NCBI GenBank assembly: GCA_020354155.1
Contig: CP070644.1
Span: 2,041,108-2,061,279, forward strand
Direction of reading: 5' to 3'
Source of the DNA: Nitrospiraceae bacterium
GTDB taxonomy: Bacteria > Nitrospirota > Thermodesulfovibrionia > UBA6902
DNA: 20,172 nt
Positions 6,603 through 13,629 of this stretch are shown here, piece after piece. The notes below the pieces were generated by a model, which saw only the letters and a list, made by a program, of their open reading frames with translations, did no database searches and was not told where the DNA came from. Numbering within the stretch: position 1 is the stretch's first letter; every line of letters begins with the position of its first letter. The translations under genes and the position numbers were made by a program.

Positions 6603-7778
6603 CTACTTCATCAGTTGATTGAGCTCAAATATCGGAAGGAGAACTGATATAACAATAAAACCAACGATCAATCCCATGATGAGAATCAGCGAAGGCTCCA
6701 GGAGACTGATGGCTCTCTGGAGTTTCCTGTCAAATTCTGACTCATATGATTCAGAGGTCTTTATTAATACCTGAGAAAGCTGCCCTGTCTGTTCCCCTGT
6801 GGCAATAATCTGTAGGAGGGTGGGGGGGAACCCATCAAGGCTTGCAGATAGTCTGGCCCCCTGAGATACACGGTCTTCGGCTGATACTATTCTCTGCTCA
6901 AGGACGCTGTTGCCGGTAGCCGTGGACGTTAACTTCATGGCCTGCAGAATCGGCAGTCCTCCTGACAGAAGGAATCCCATGGTCATGGTGAAGCGCAGCA
7001 TATACAAACCCATGAGCATTCCCGTCGGGTCTTTAAGCAGGAGTGCGTCAAGAATGTCCCGACGCTTCTTCTGAATCTTTCTGAATGCATAGAGGGCACT
7101 TCCTGCAAAGGCGAGAAAGAGCCACCAGAAATTTTTTAATGCTGAGCTGATCCACATCAGGATAACGGTAATAAAGGGTAAGGACGCAGAGGTCTCTTCA
7201 AAGATCTTTGTGATTTTCGGAATAACAAAGGTAAAGAGAAAGAGTATGATAGCGGAACTGACACAGGCCATAAACAATGGATAGATAAGGGCAGTCTTTA
7301 CTTTGTTCCTGATGTTTAATTCCTTTTCAAGATAATCGGCAAGTTTCAGTAACACATCTGTTAACTTGCCGCTGCTCTCCCCGGCAGAAATCATGCCGGT
7401 GTAAAAATCAGGAAAGACGTGCGGATGAGCCGTCATTGCCCGGGCCAGAGGGGAACCGCCTGCAATACCCTCCTTAAGATCAATCAGTATTGTTCTCCAC
7501 TCGCCCCGCTGCTCATTAGAAAGTGCGCTGACGGCTTCTATGAGGGGAACCCCTGCTGCAATGAGTGTAGAGAGCCTTCGTGTAACATCGGCAAGGACCA
7601 TCTGAGATGGTTTTCTGGAAATGACATTTTTTCTGAGAGAGCCTTCCTCGGAGATTTCTTTTGGGAAGATACCCTGATTCTTTATTTTCAGCACAGCATC
7701 TTTGTGACCATCGGCTTCAACAGTGCCTTTGGTCTCTGATCCTGCTTCGTCATATCCCCTGTATTTGAAAATAGGCAT
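6603..7778 (-). CDS. gspF: Type II secretion inner-membrane platform protein GspF
   Basis: Polytopic inner-membrane protein at the centre of the platform, contacting GspE and GspL. The 391-residue product starts MPIFKYRGYDEAG, the standard GspF opening, and contains two cytoplasmic all-helical T2SSF domains (about 60-165 and 260-350) with the paired GVPLIEAVSAL / GGLPILQAMKL and ISAGESSGKL / IATGEQTGQL repeats. Membrane helices lie at about 165-190, 215-232 and 362-384. No Shine-Dalgarno sequence precedes the ATG; the upstream region is extremely A+T-rich. It is separated from gspE by 159 bp containing a palindromic repeat, unlike the tight packing elsewhere. A weak TTCAAT-17-TATTAT promoter-like pair lies in that gap. 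Confidence 0.97.
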   Translation of the reverse strand: MPIFKYRGYDEAGSETKGTVEADGHKDAVLKIKNQGIFPKEISEEGSLRKNVISRKPSQMVLADVTRRLSTLIAAGVPLIEAVSALSNEQRGEWRTILIDLKEGIAGGSPLARAMTAHPHVFPDFYTGMISAGESSGKLTDVLLKLADYLEKELNIRNKVKTALIYPLFMACVSSAIILFLFTFVIPKITKIFEETSASLPFITVILMWISSALKNFWWLFLAFAGSALYAFRKIQKKRRDILDALLLKDPTGMLMGLYMLRFTMTMGFLLSGGLPILQAMKLTSTATGNSVLEQRIVSAEDRVSQGARLSASLDGFPPTLLQIIATGEQTGQLSQVLIKTSESYESEFDRKLQRAISLLEPSLILIMGLIVGFIVISVLLPIFELNQLMK

Positions 7779-7871
7779 AATGAAAAATTAAAAATAATAA
7801 ATCTGAAATAAATATGATTGAACACCCACGATCATTTCAATCGAGAGAAATATAACTTTTCTCATAAGTGC

Positions 7872-7913
7872 TGTCATTCCCGCGCAGGGAGGCATGCCTT
7901 CAAGGGTATGACA
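7872..7913. repeat. Palindromic repeat between gspE and gspF
   Basis: TGTCATTCCC (7872-7881) pairs with GGGTATGACA (7904-7913), 10 bp with one T-T mismatch, and encloses a second perfect palindrome AGGCATGCCT (7890-7899). Its first 11 bases match the repeat at 461. In mRNA it would fold as a stem with an inner hairpin; no T-run follows on either side, so it may act as an RNA processing or stability element rather than a terminator. Confidence 0.6.
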
Positions 7914-7937
7914 GAATGCGTGCATTCCTGTTTTCTC

Positions 7938-9455
7938 TCAGGTTATTTTAAAATCCTGAGTTACTCTCAACAATTCTTCTATTGTTGTAACTCCTGAGAC
8001 AACTTTGCCTATGGCATCTTCGCGCAGTGGACGGAATCCTTCACGAATTGCTGCTTCCTGAATGACCTGTGCTTCTTTTCTGCTGCTGATCAATGATCTG
8101 ATTGCCGGAGTAATCTCAAGTAATTCATATATTCCCGTTCTGCCAAGATACCCCTTGCCGAGACATTTTTCACAGCCTTTGCTCTGATATACAAGAGCAG
8201 GAGGTGTCTTCATTTTCAGGTAAGTCAGCTCCTGTTCTGTTGGTTCGTAAGACTCCTTGCAGTGTGGACAGAGCGTCCTCACAAGTCTCTGGGCCAGGAT
8301 GCATATCAGTGATGATGAAACAAGAAAGGGCTCTATCCCCATGTCAACAAGACGGGTAATTGCACTTGGCGCATCATTCGTATGAAGTGTGCTCAGTACC
8401 AGATGACCGGTCAGAGAGGCGTGTACTGCTATCTCGGCGGTTTCAATGTCACGGATCTCCCCGATCATCATGATATCCGGGTCCTGCCTGAGGATCGATC
8501 TCAGGCCCGAAGCAAAAGTAAGGCCGATCTTGGGATTGACATGCATCTGTCCAATTCCGTTCAACTGGTACTCAACGGGGTCTTCAACGGTAATGATATT
8601 CCTGTCCTCTGTATTCAGCTTCAGAAGAGAGGCGTATAGTGTTGTGGTTTTTCCGGAACCTGTAGGCCCTGTTACCAGAATGATACCGTTCTGACGTGAC
8701 AGTGCTGTTTTCATTGACTGCAACACTGCATCTTTCAGTCCAAGCATCTCAAGGTTCATGATTCCTGCCTGCCTGTCCAGCAGTCTCAACACAGCCCTTT
8801 CTCCCAGCGCAGTCGGTATGATAGAAACTCTTGTGTCGATATCCCTTCCTCCTATGAGGAGTTTTATCCTTCCGTCCTGGGGGAGTCGCTTTTCAGTAAT
8901 GTCAAGATTTGCCAGTATCTTGATTCTTGATATGAGCGCATCATGAATTATCTTTGGAGGGCTTAACACCTTGTTCATGATACCGTCTACCCGTAACCGT
9001 ACATCTATTCCTTTTTCGTAGGGTTCGATATGAATGTCGCTTGCCTTTTCCTTGACGGCTTCCATCAACAGAGCATTCAGCAGACGTATAATCGGAGCTT
9101 CTTCTGTCAGTTCAAGGAGGTCCTGCGGGGATTCAAACTCTGTTGCAACCATTGACAGGTCTTCGCCTTTGATATCACCCATTACGTCATTGACCCTGCT
9201 GGTCTGACTGTACACCCGATTAATGGCATCAATGATGATCTGCTCCTCAGCTTTCAGCGGATGAGGTATCAGGTTCAGGTCCCGCGCCAGATCCCTGAGT
9301 GCAAAGATACCGCGGTTGTCAGCTACTGCGGCTACAAGTGTGCCCTCTTCTTTTCTGAGCGGGAGGAAGACATTGCCTTTTACGAAATTCAGGGGAAGGT
9401 CCTTCAAGAGTGAAAATTCTATTTGCTCATCTGTTATCTTGTCGATAGACTCCAT
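7938..9455 (-). CDS. gspE: Type II secretion ATPase GspE
   Basis: Cytoplasmic hexameric ATPase that powers pseudopilus assembly. The 505-residue product has an N-terminal GspE/PilB-like N1-N2 region (1-115), then the catalytic core: SDIHIEPYE (139-147), Walker A GPTGSGKT (263-270), Asp box EDPVEYQ (291-297), Walker B LRQDPDIMMIGEIRD (322-336), His box STLHTN (355-360), and a zinc-binding tetracysteine site with C-x2-C pairs at 396/399 and 428/431, diagnostic of GspE/PilB. All catalytic residues look intact. The ATG is 13 bases after the gspD stop and lacks a recognisable Shine-Dalgarno sequence, suggesting coupling to gspD. GspE binds GspL, encoded in the same operon. Confidence 0.97.
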   Translation of the reverse strand: MESIDKITDEQIEFSLLKDLPLNFVKGNVFLPLRKEEGTLVAAVADNRGIFALRDLARDLNLIPHPLKAEEQIIIDAINRVYSQTSRVNDVMGDIKGEDLSMVATEFESPQDLLELTEEAPIIRLLNALLMEAVKEKASDIHIEPYEKGIDVRLRVDGIMNKVLSPPKIIHDALISRIKILANLDITEKRLPQDGRIKLLIGGRDIDTRVSIIPTALGERAVLRLLDRQAGIMNLEMLGLKDAVLQSMKTALSRQNGIILVTGPTGSGKTTTLYASLLKLNTEDRNIITVEDPVEYQLNGIGQMHVNPKIGLTFASGLRSILRQDPDIMMIGEIRDIETAEIAVHASLTGHLVLSTLHTNDAPSAITRLVDMGIEPFLVSSSLICILAQRLVRTLCPHCKESYEPTEQELTYLKMKTPPALVYQSKGCEKCLGKGYLGRTGIYELLEITPAIRSLISSRKEAQVIQEAAIREGFRPLREDAIGKVVSGVTTIEELLRVTQDFKIT

Positions 9456-9468
9456 ATCGGGAATAGGC

Positions 9469-11445
9469 TCAGTCTGTTTTTATCGGTAGATTCGGGGACG
9501 CAGTTTCATCTTCCATGGCAGCAGACCTGTTCTCAATCTTTAATATGTAGTTCGGCTCTGCGTACTGTACTTCAGGAATCTGCGTAAACTCTTCCAGGGC
9601 CTGTTTTACAGTCTGCTCGGGATTCAACCTCACCTGGTATATCCCTATTGATTTAAAGTATTTTATGATCGTCGCACCCTGCAGGGCAACAATTTCACTT
9701 GCCCTTTCCCTGGATACAGTGCTGATAAATCTTATCATTAGTTCGCCTTCGCTGTATAACTTCTCTTTTAAGGAAAAGGTCTTGTGCTTTTCTCTGGTAA
9801 TATTATCTAACTTCGAAGATTCCTTGACGATGTGAGGAGAAAGAAAGACAAGCAGGTTTCTCTTGATTTTTGACTTGCTCTTGGACCTGAAGAGCCAGCC
9901 AAAGATGGGGATATCACCAAAGAGGGGCATTTTTTCCGTTATTTCCTCTTCTGTTTCCTGCATCAATCCGCCGATGACCACCGTATGGCCGTCTTTCACA
10001 ATGACCGATGTCTTTGTAGCGCGTTTTGTTGTGGTAGGCCCTACTGTAGTAAGAATTTCTTCAGTCGAGTCCTTTACCGCTGATATTTCCTGATATAAAT
10101 CGAGTTTTACATAGTCACCCTCTGTAATCTGCGGGGTTAATCGTAAGGTTATGCCCACGTCAGTTCGATCAATGGCATTAACCACTGTATTGGTTGTAAC
10201 AACGTCACGTTCACGTTGTCCGATAAAAGGCACATTTTCACCGACTACAATTTCTGCCTCTTCATTATCAGAGGTAAGTATCTGCGGTGTTGAAAGGATA
10301 TTAATAGCGTCCTTAAACTCGCTGAGACTGAAGAGCACGGCAAAACCGGGTGCCGTTAATGTCTGTGTTGATGCAGAACCGTCTGAGGATATTGAAGTAA
10401 AGGGAATATCAAGGAAGTTGCCCATCCCCCCTGTTGAGAATCCTGTGAGGCCGGACACGATGTCAAGGAGCGTGCTTGAGCTTATGTTGCCAAATCCGCC
10501 GATCGCAACAGGTTCACCATTATGGCGGGCCATGACTCTCCATTTTGTGCCAAGATCCTTGAGTTTGTCTATGGATGCCTCAAGTATTATTGCTTCTACA
10601 TAGACCTGCTTTCTTCTCTTGTCGAGCGTCTTGATGACCTCTACGATGTTATTATAGTCCTCGATTGGTGCTACAATGATAAGAGAATTGGTCGATTTGT
10701 CGGGTGTAATGCTGAGCACAGGTACTCCCTTCTGCCCGTTTTGTTGTGCCTTGCTGCTGCCCCGGTAGGAACTCTTAATGTCTTTGAAGATCCCCTGCAG
10801 GACCTTTGCAAGATCTTCAGCGTCTGCATTTTCCAGGAAGTAGACATTTATTTTTGACGGTTCTTCTTCATCAGAAGGCTGATCTATCAGTTTTAAAATT
10901 GATCCTATCTTCTCTATGTTAAGGGCGGAGTCTACGACGAGCACCAGGTTACGGGGACCGAAAGATGCGATGTGCCCGTCTCGTGAAACAACGGGCTTTA
11001 AAAACCGAACAGCATCATCGGCTTCAATGTGGGTTGTTGGAATGAGTTTTGTGATGTAGCCTTCATTCACCTCGACCGTTTCTTCAGGTGAGATCAGACC
11101 CGACTGTTTTGCCAGTGATGAAGGAATTATTTTATAAGCCTTTTCACCGGCCGGAATAATGGTGTACCCTTTGAGGGTAAGGACAGATGTGAAAAGGGAG
11201 AAAGACTCTTTGATTGTCAATCTCGTTGGGGCAATGATCGTTATCTTGCCCTTGACCCGCTCATCATAAATAAAATTGTAAGCCGTTATTTCACTTATGA
11301 ATTTGACGACTGAGGATAGCTCTACGTCAATAAAGTTAAAGGAAATCAGTTCTTCATTGTTTTTTGCACTGGCGCCGGGAGACAGGACAAGTGCGAATAC
11401 TATAAAAACAAGCAGAAGGAAACTGCAAAAAAACCTGCGTGTCAT
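9469..11445 (-). CDS. gspD: Type II secretion secretin GspD with C-terminal subtilase-propeptide-like domain
   Basis: Outer-membrane secretin, the multimeric gated exit channel. Signal peptide 1-27 ends GASA. Domains in order: N0 (about 30-110), N1 (about 127-190), N2 (about 197-275), N3-like region (280-370) and the secretin barrel, with the secretin signature VVIGGLMQETEEEITEKMPL (489-508) and LFGDIPIFGWLFRS (508-521) and the end RNLLVFLSPHIV (529-540). After a short linker comes an extra domain (about 566-637), reading GELMIRFIS ... IYQVRLNPEQTVKQALEEF ... IPEVQYAEPNYIL, which resembles the inhibitor-I9/fervidolysin-type propeptide of subtilisin-like proteases and replaces the usual pilotin-binding tail. 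No frameshift is seen at the junction. AAAGG about 6 bases before the ATG may serve as ribosome-binding site. Secretin assignment is certain; the C-terminal domain call is from motif reading. Confidence 0.97.
   Translation of the reverse strand: MTRRFFCSFLLLVFIVFALVLSPGASAKNNEELISFNFIDVELSSVVKFISEITAYNFIYDERVKGKITIIAPTRLTIKESFSLFTSVLTLKGYTIIPAGEKAYKIIPSSLAKQSGLISPEETVEVNEGYITKLIPTTHIEADDAVRFLKPVVSRDGHIASFGPRNLVLVVDSALNIEKIGSILKLIDQPSDEEEPSKINVYFLENADAEDLAKVLQGIFKDIKSSYRGSSKAQQNGQKGVPVLSITPDKSTNSLIIVAPIEDYNNIVEVIKTLDKRRKQVYVEAIILEASIDKLKDLGTKWRVMARHNGEPVAIGGFGNISSSTLLDIVSGLTGFSTGGMGNFLDIPFTSISSDGSASTQTLTAPGFAVLFSLSEFKDAINILSTPQILTSDNEEAEIVVGENVPFIGQRERDVVTTNTVVNAIDRTDVGITLRLTPQITEGDYVKLDLYQEISAVKDSTEEILTTVGPTTTKRATKTSVIVKDGHTVVIGGLMQETEEEITEKMPLFGDIPIFGWLFRSKSKSKIKRNLLVFLSPHIVKESSKLDNITREKHKTFSLKEKLYSEGELMIRFISTVSRERASEIVALQGATIIKYFKSIGIYQVRLNPEQTVKQALEEFTQIPEVQYAEPNYILKIENRSAAMEDETASPNLPIKTD
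9535..9750 (-). other. Subtilase-propeptide-like domain at the GspD C-terminus
   Basis: Residues 566-637 of GspD. The order of strand (ELMIRFIS), helix (SRERASEIVALQG), strand (IYQVRLN), helix (TVKQALEEFTQI) and the closing VQYAEPNYI is the hallmark of N-terminal prodomains in subtilisin-like proteases, where this roughly 70-residue fold works as intramolecular chaperone and inhibitor. Its presence on a secretin is unexpected. The domain would lie beyond the barrel, so its side of the outer membrane cannot be told. Confidence 0.7.
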
Positions 11446-11490
11446 AAAAGGCCTTTCTTTCAGGATACATAAGAATATAATATACTGTGC

Positions 11491-11519
11491 ATTTTACAAT
11501 AAGCTGAATTCTTTGGCAA
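11491..11519 (-). promoter_or_regulatory. Sigma-70-type promoter upstream of gspD
   Basis: On the minus strand TTGCCA (11519-11514, 5/6 match) and TAAAAT (11496-11491, 5/6 match) are separated by exactly 17 bases in the 102-bp gap between gspC and gspD. The expected start near 11484 gives a leader of about 39 bases. It could supply transcription of gspD to gspN independent of gspC. Confidence 0.55.
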
Positions 11520-11547
11520 TCCAACTGGCATTTTTCTAAATCCATGA

Positions 11548-12429
11548 TTATCTGAGCCGATAATTTAATGACATTTTTTCACTGTTCCGCATAATATCGA
11601 GTTTTATAGCATTCATACCCTTCAATGCGGTCATTGCCTGAATTGCAACTTCCGGATTGGAGATTGCAAGTCCATTAACACGCAGCAGGACATCATTATT
11701 TTTCAAACCAAGATTGTCGTATAATCCCCCCGGCTGCACCTCAAGGATAACAAAACCTTCCTGTTTCCCGTCTTTTATATTTGGCAATAACCGCGCGTCT
11801 GTTAAGATGTGTTCCGGCTGTTCCAGCGACTGCAGCACACTTTTCCTGTTGACTTCATACTTACGATCGCTCAGTTTTTTTACAAAAGAAGGTTCTGGGC
11901 TTTTTGTCTGACCTGACGTACGGGGTCTGGACGGCATGGCTGATTGTTCATAGTCGATTTCAAGTGTATAGGTGACAGCATTCTGCTCTATTTCAACAGA
12001 AGATGAGCGGACAGCCGCCAGCTTGCCGAAATGAAAGACCATTTCACCATAGGCAAAGACATCCTGTTCGGAGGGAGACTTGGATCTGTCCTCCAGAATG
12101 GCATAGCTGAGTTTTTCAGGACCTACGACTGTGCCAAGCAGGACAAGGTCTGAAAGTGACCCGGGGGCTGTCTCAGGGACGCCGGCAGCGACGATAGGCT
12201 GCAGCTGCAAGGGCGGTCCAAAAGGATTTTTTTCAAGTATGGGTGCGTAGTCGTTCAGCTTTTTTTTTGTCACACCCGAATTAGCGGTATGTATAGGAGC
12301 GGGAGGGGTGCTCTTCTTTGTCAAGGTATGGGAGATAAGGGTTCTCACAACAAGCAGAGATGAGACAACGATAGCGGCTATAAGAAAATAGTTAATAAAA
12401 ATGCGGAATTTGGTAAATGATTCGATCAT
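11548..12429 (-). CDS. gspC: Type II secretion protein GspC (HR and PDZ domains)
   Basis: Bitopic inner-membrane protein that connects the platform to the secretin. The 293-residue product has a short cytoplasmic N-terminus, a membrane helix (about 10-29), a linker, the periplasmic homology region (about 58-160; KLNDYAPILEKNPFGPP, then LSDLVLLGTVVGPEKLSYAIL, then DVFAYGEMV) that contacts the N0 domain of GspD, and a C-terminal PDZ domain (about 205-290; FVILEVQPGGLYDNLGLKNNDVLLRVNG). It is the first gene of the gsp operon. No Shine-Dalgarno sequence precedes the ATG; a TTGACA-17-TAATCT pair ends 7 bases upstream, so the transcript may be nearly leaderless. A 102-bp gap with its own promoter separates it from gspD. 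Confidence 0.95.
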   Translation of the reverse strand: MIESFTKFRIFINYFLIAAIVVSSLLVVRTLISHTLTKKSTPPAPIHTANSGVTKKKLNDYAPILEKNPFGPPLQLQPIVAAGVPETAPGSLSDLVLLGTVVGPEKLSYAILEDRSKSPSEQDVFAYGEMVFHFGKLAAVRSSSVEIEQNAVTYTLEIDYEQSAMPSRPRTSGQTKSPEPSFVKKLSDRKYEVNRKSVLQSLEQPEHILTDARLLPNIKDGKQEGFVILEVQPGGLYDNLGLKNNDVLLRVNGLAISNPEVAIQAMTALKGMNAIKLDIMRNSEKMSLNYRLR

Positions 12430-12436
12430 TTTACTT

Positions 12437-12465
12437 AGATTACTTTTTTGTTTTCATCGTGTCAA
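12437..12465 (-). promoter_or_regulatory. Candidate gspC promoter
   Basis: On the minus strand a perfect TTGACA (12465-12460) is followed after 17 bases by TAATCT (12442-12437), which matches the -10 consensus in only 3 of 6 positions. A start near 12430 would fall directly beside the gspC ATG. The poor -10 keeps confidence low; an activator might compensate. Confidence 0.35.
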
Positions 12466-12597
12466 TAAACCTTCCTGTCTGACAGTAATGTCTGATTATG
12501 TACAACTACTGACATTCTTTATATATCAGCTTAAGAATAAAAGGAAATTAACCGATATTTACATATAGTTTAAATCCATAGAACAGGGGTTACTTCG

Positions 12598-13629
12598 GTG
12601 TCAAGAATATTAATCGGAATGCTTATGCTGGCCAGTATCATGAGCTGGTCATTCTTTGCCTATGCTCTTCAGGAAGATCATCAGGATTTAAAAGGCCCTG
12701 CCTTCAGCAATCCTGATGAAATAATGGAGATGCCCGAACGCTGGATAAAACAAAAGATAAAGCACGACCCATCATCTGGCAAGGCGGATATTGTTATTAC
12801 CGTAAACCAGAATTACTTCGAAATTGTAGAGCCCATCATAGGAACATATGAAAAGAAACATGGTCTGCATATTGTATTACATAAAGGCACCTGCGGCATT
12901 TCTGCAGGCATGCTTTCAAACAAGACAGCTGACATTGGCGGCTTCTGCTGCCCACCGGGAAGAACAGACAGACTGCCCGGGCTGAAATTTCATACCCTTG
13001 GAATTGTTGCCCTAGCTATTATCGTACACCCGAACAATCCCGTAGAAGATATTACCCTGAAACAGGCACGTCAGATCTTTATGGGAGAGATTTATCGCTG
13101 GTCTGAGCTGGGAAGATCACAGGGAAGAGAATTGCCTAACCTCCCGATTCAGCCGGTAGGCCGGCTTCACTGCAAGCTCCGGTCAGGTCATTGGCGGGGA
13201 TTGCTTGACAATGAAGACCTCTTCAGTCCCGGTATTGTCGAGGTTGGAGCCATTCCGGACATGATTTCGCAGGTCGCCGAAAATGAGAATGCCATAGGTT
13301 TTGAAACGATAAGCATGATACGTCACCTGAGGGACAAGGGAAGAGTAAAAATCCTCAAGATAAGCGGTAATGATCCGGCTAATGAGTCTGATCTGATTTC
13401 AGGCAAATATCCCCTGTATCGGGTTTACAACATCACAACGTGGGAAGGGGGCGGTGTTGAGAACCCGTACGCGGCAAACCTTGTGAAACACCTGCTCAAG
13501 GAGATGAAGACAGTTGACAGCGAATTCGGCATGGTCCCTGCTTTCCGTCTCAGGAAGGCGGGGTGGCTATTTAAGAACGGTACCGGGTGGAAGTTCAGAG
13601 ACAATGAATTGATCGGTGAGCCGCACTAA
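12598..13629 (+). CDS. Secreted PstS-like solute-binding protein paired with a GGDEF-EAL protein
   Basis: Periplasmic binding protein of the PBP-like (PstS-type) superfamily; the ligand is unknown. GTG start, chosen because it gives a normal signal peptide (1-24, cleavage near FAYA or YALQ) and CAGGGG lies 9 bases upstream. Core features: ADIVITVNQNYFEIVEPIIGTYEKKHG (63-89), a ligand-loop region TCGISAGMLSNKTADIGGF (98-116), the hinge-strand LGIVALAIIVHPNNP (134-148) with ITLKQARQIFMGEIYRWSELG (152-172), which is the classic phosphate-binding-family pattern, then RLHCKLRSGHWR (189-200) and NAIGFETISMI (231-241). The mature protein holds four cysteines (99, 117, 118, 192), more than usual for periplasmic binding proteins. 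No transporter permease or ATPase lies nearby; instead its stop overlaps the start of a GGDEF-EAL sensor (TAATG), so it probably presents a ligand to that protein. Confidence 0.8.
   Translation: MSRILIGMLMLASIMSWSFFAYALQEDHQDLKGPAFSNPDEIMEMPERWIKQKIKHDPSSGKADIVITVNQNYFEIVEPIIGTYEKKHGLHIVLHKGTCGISAGMLSNKTADIGGFCCPPGRTDRLPGLKFHTLGIVALAIIVHPNNPVEDITLKQARQIFMGEIYRWSELGRSQGRELPNLPIQPVGRLHCKLRSGHWRGLLDNEDLFSPGIVEVGAIPDMISQVAENENAIGFETISMIRHLRDKGRVKILKISGNDPANESDLISGKYPLYRVYNITTWEGGGVENPYAANLVKHLLKEMKTVDSEFGMVPAFRLRKAGWLFKNGTGWKFRDNELIGEPH

Noticed and set aside
12598..13629. Reading the binding protein as the high-affinity phosphate receptor PstS
   Set aside because: No pstC, pstA, pstB or phoU nearby, extra cysteines, and coupling to a GGDEF-EAL gene argue for a sensory role.
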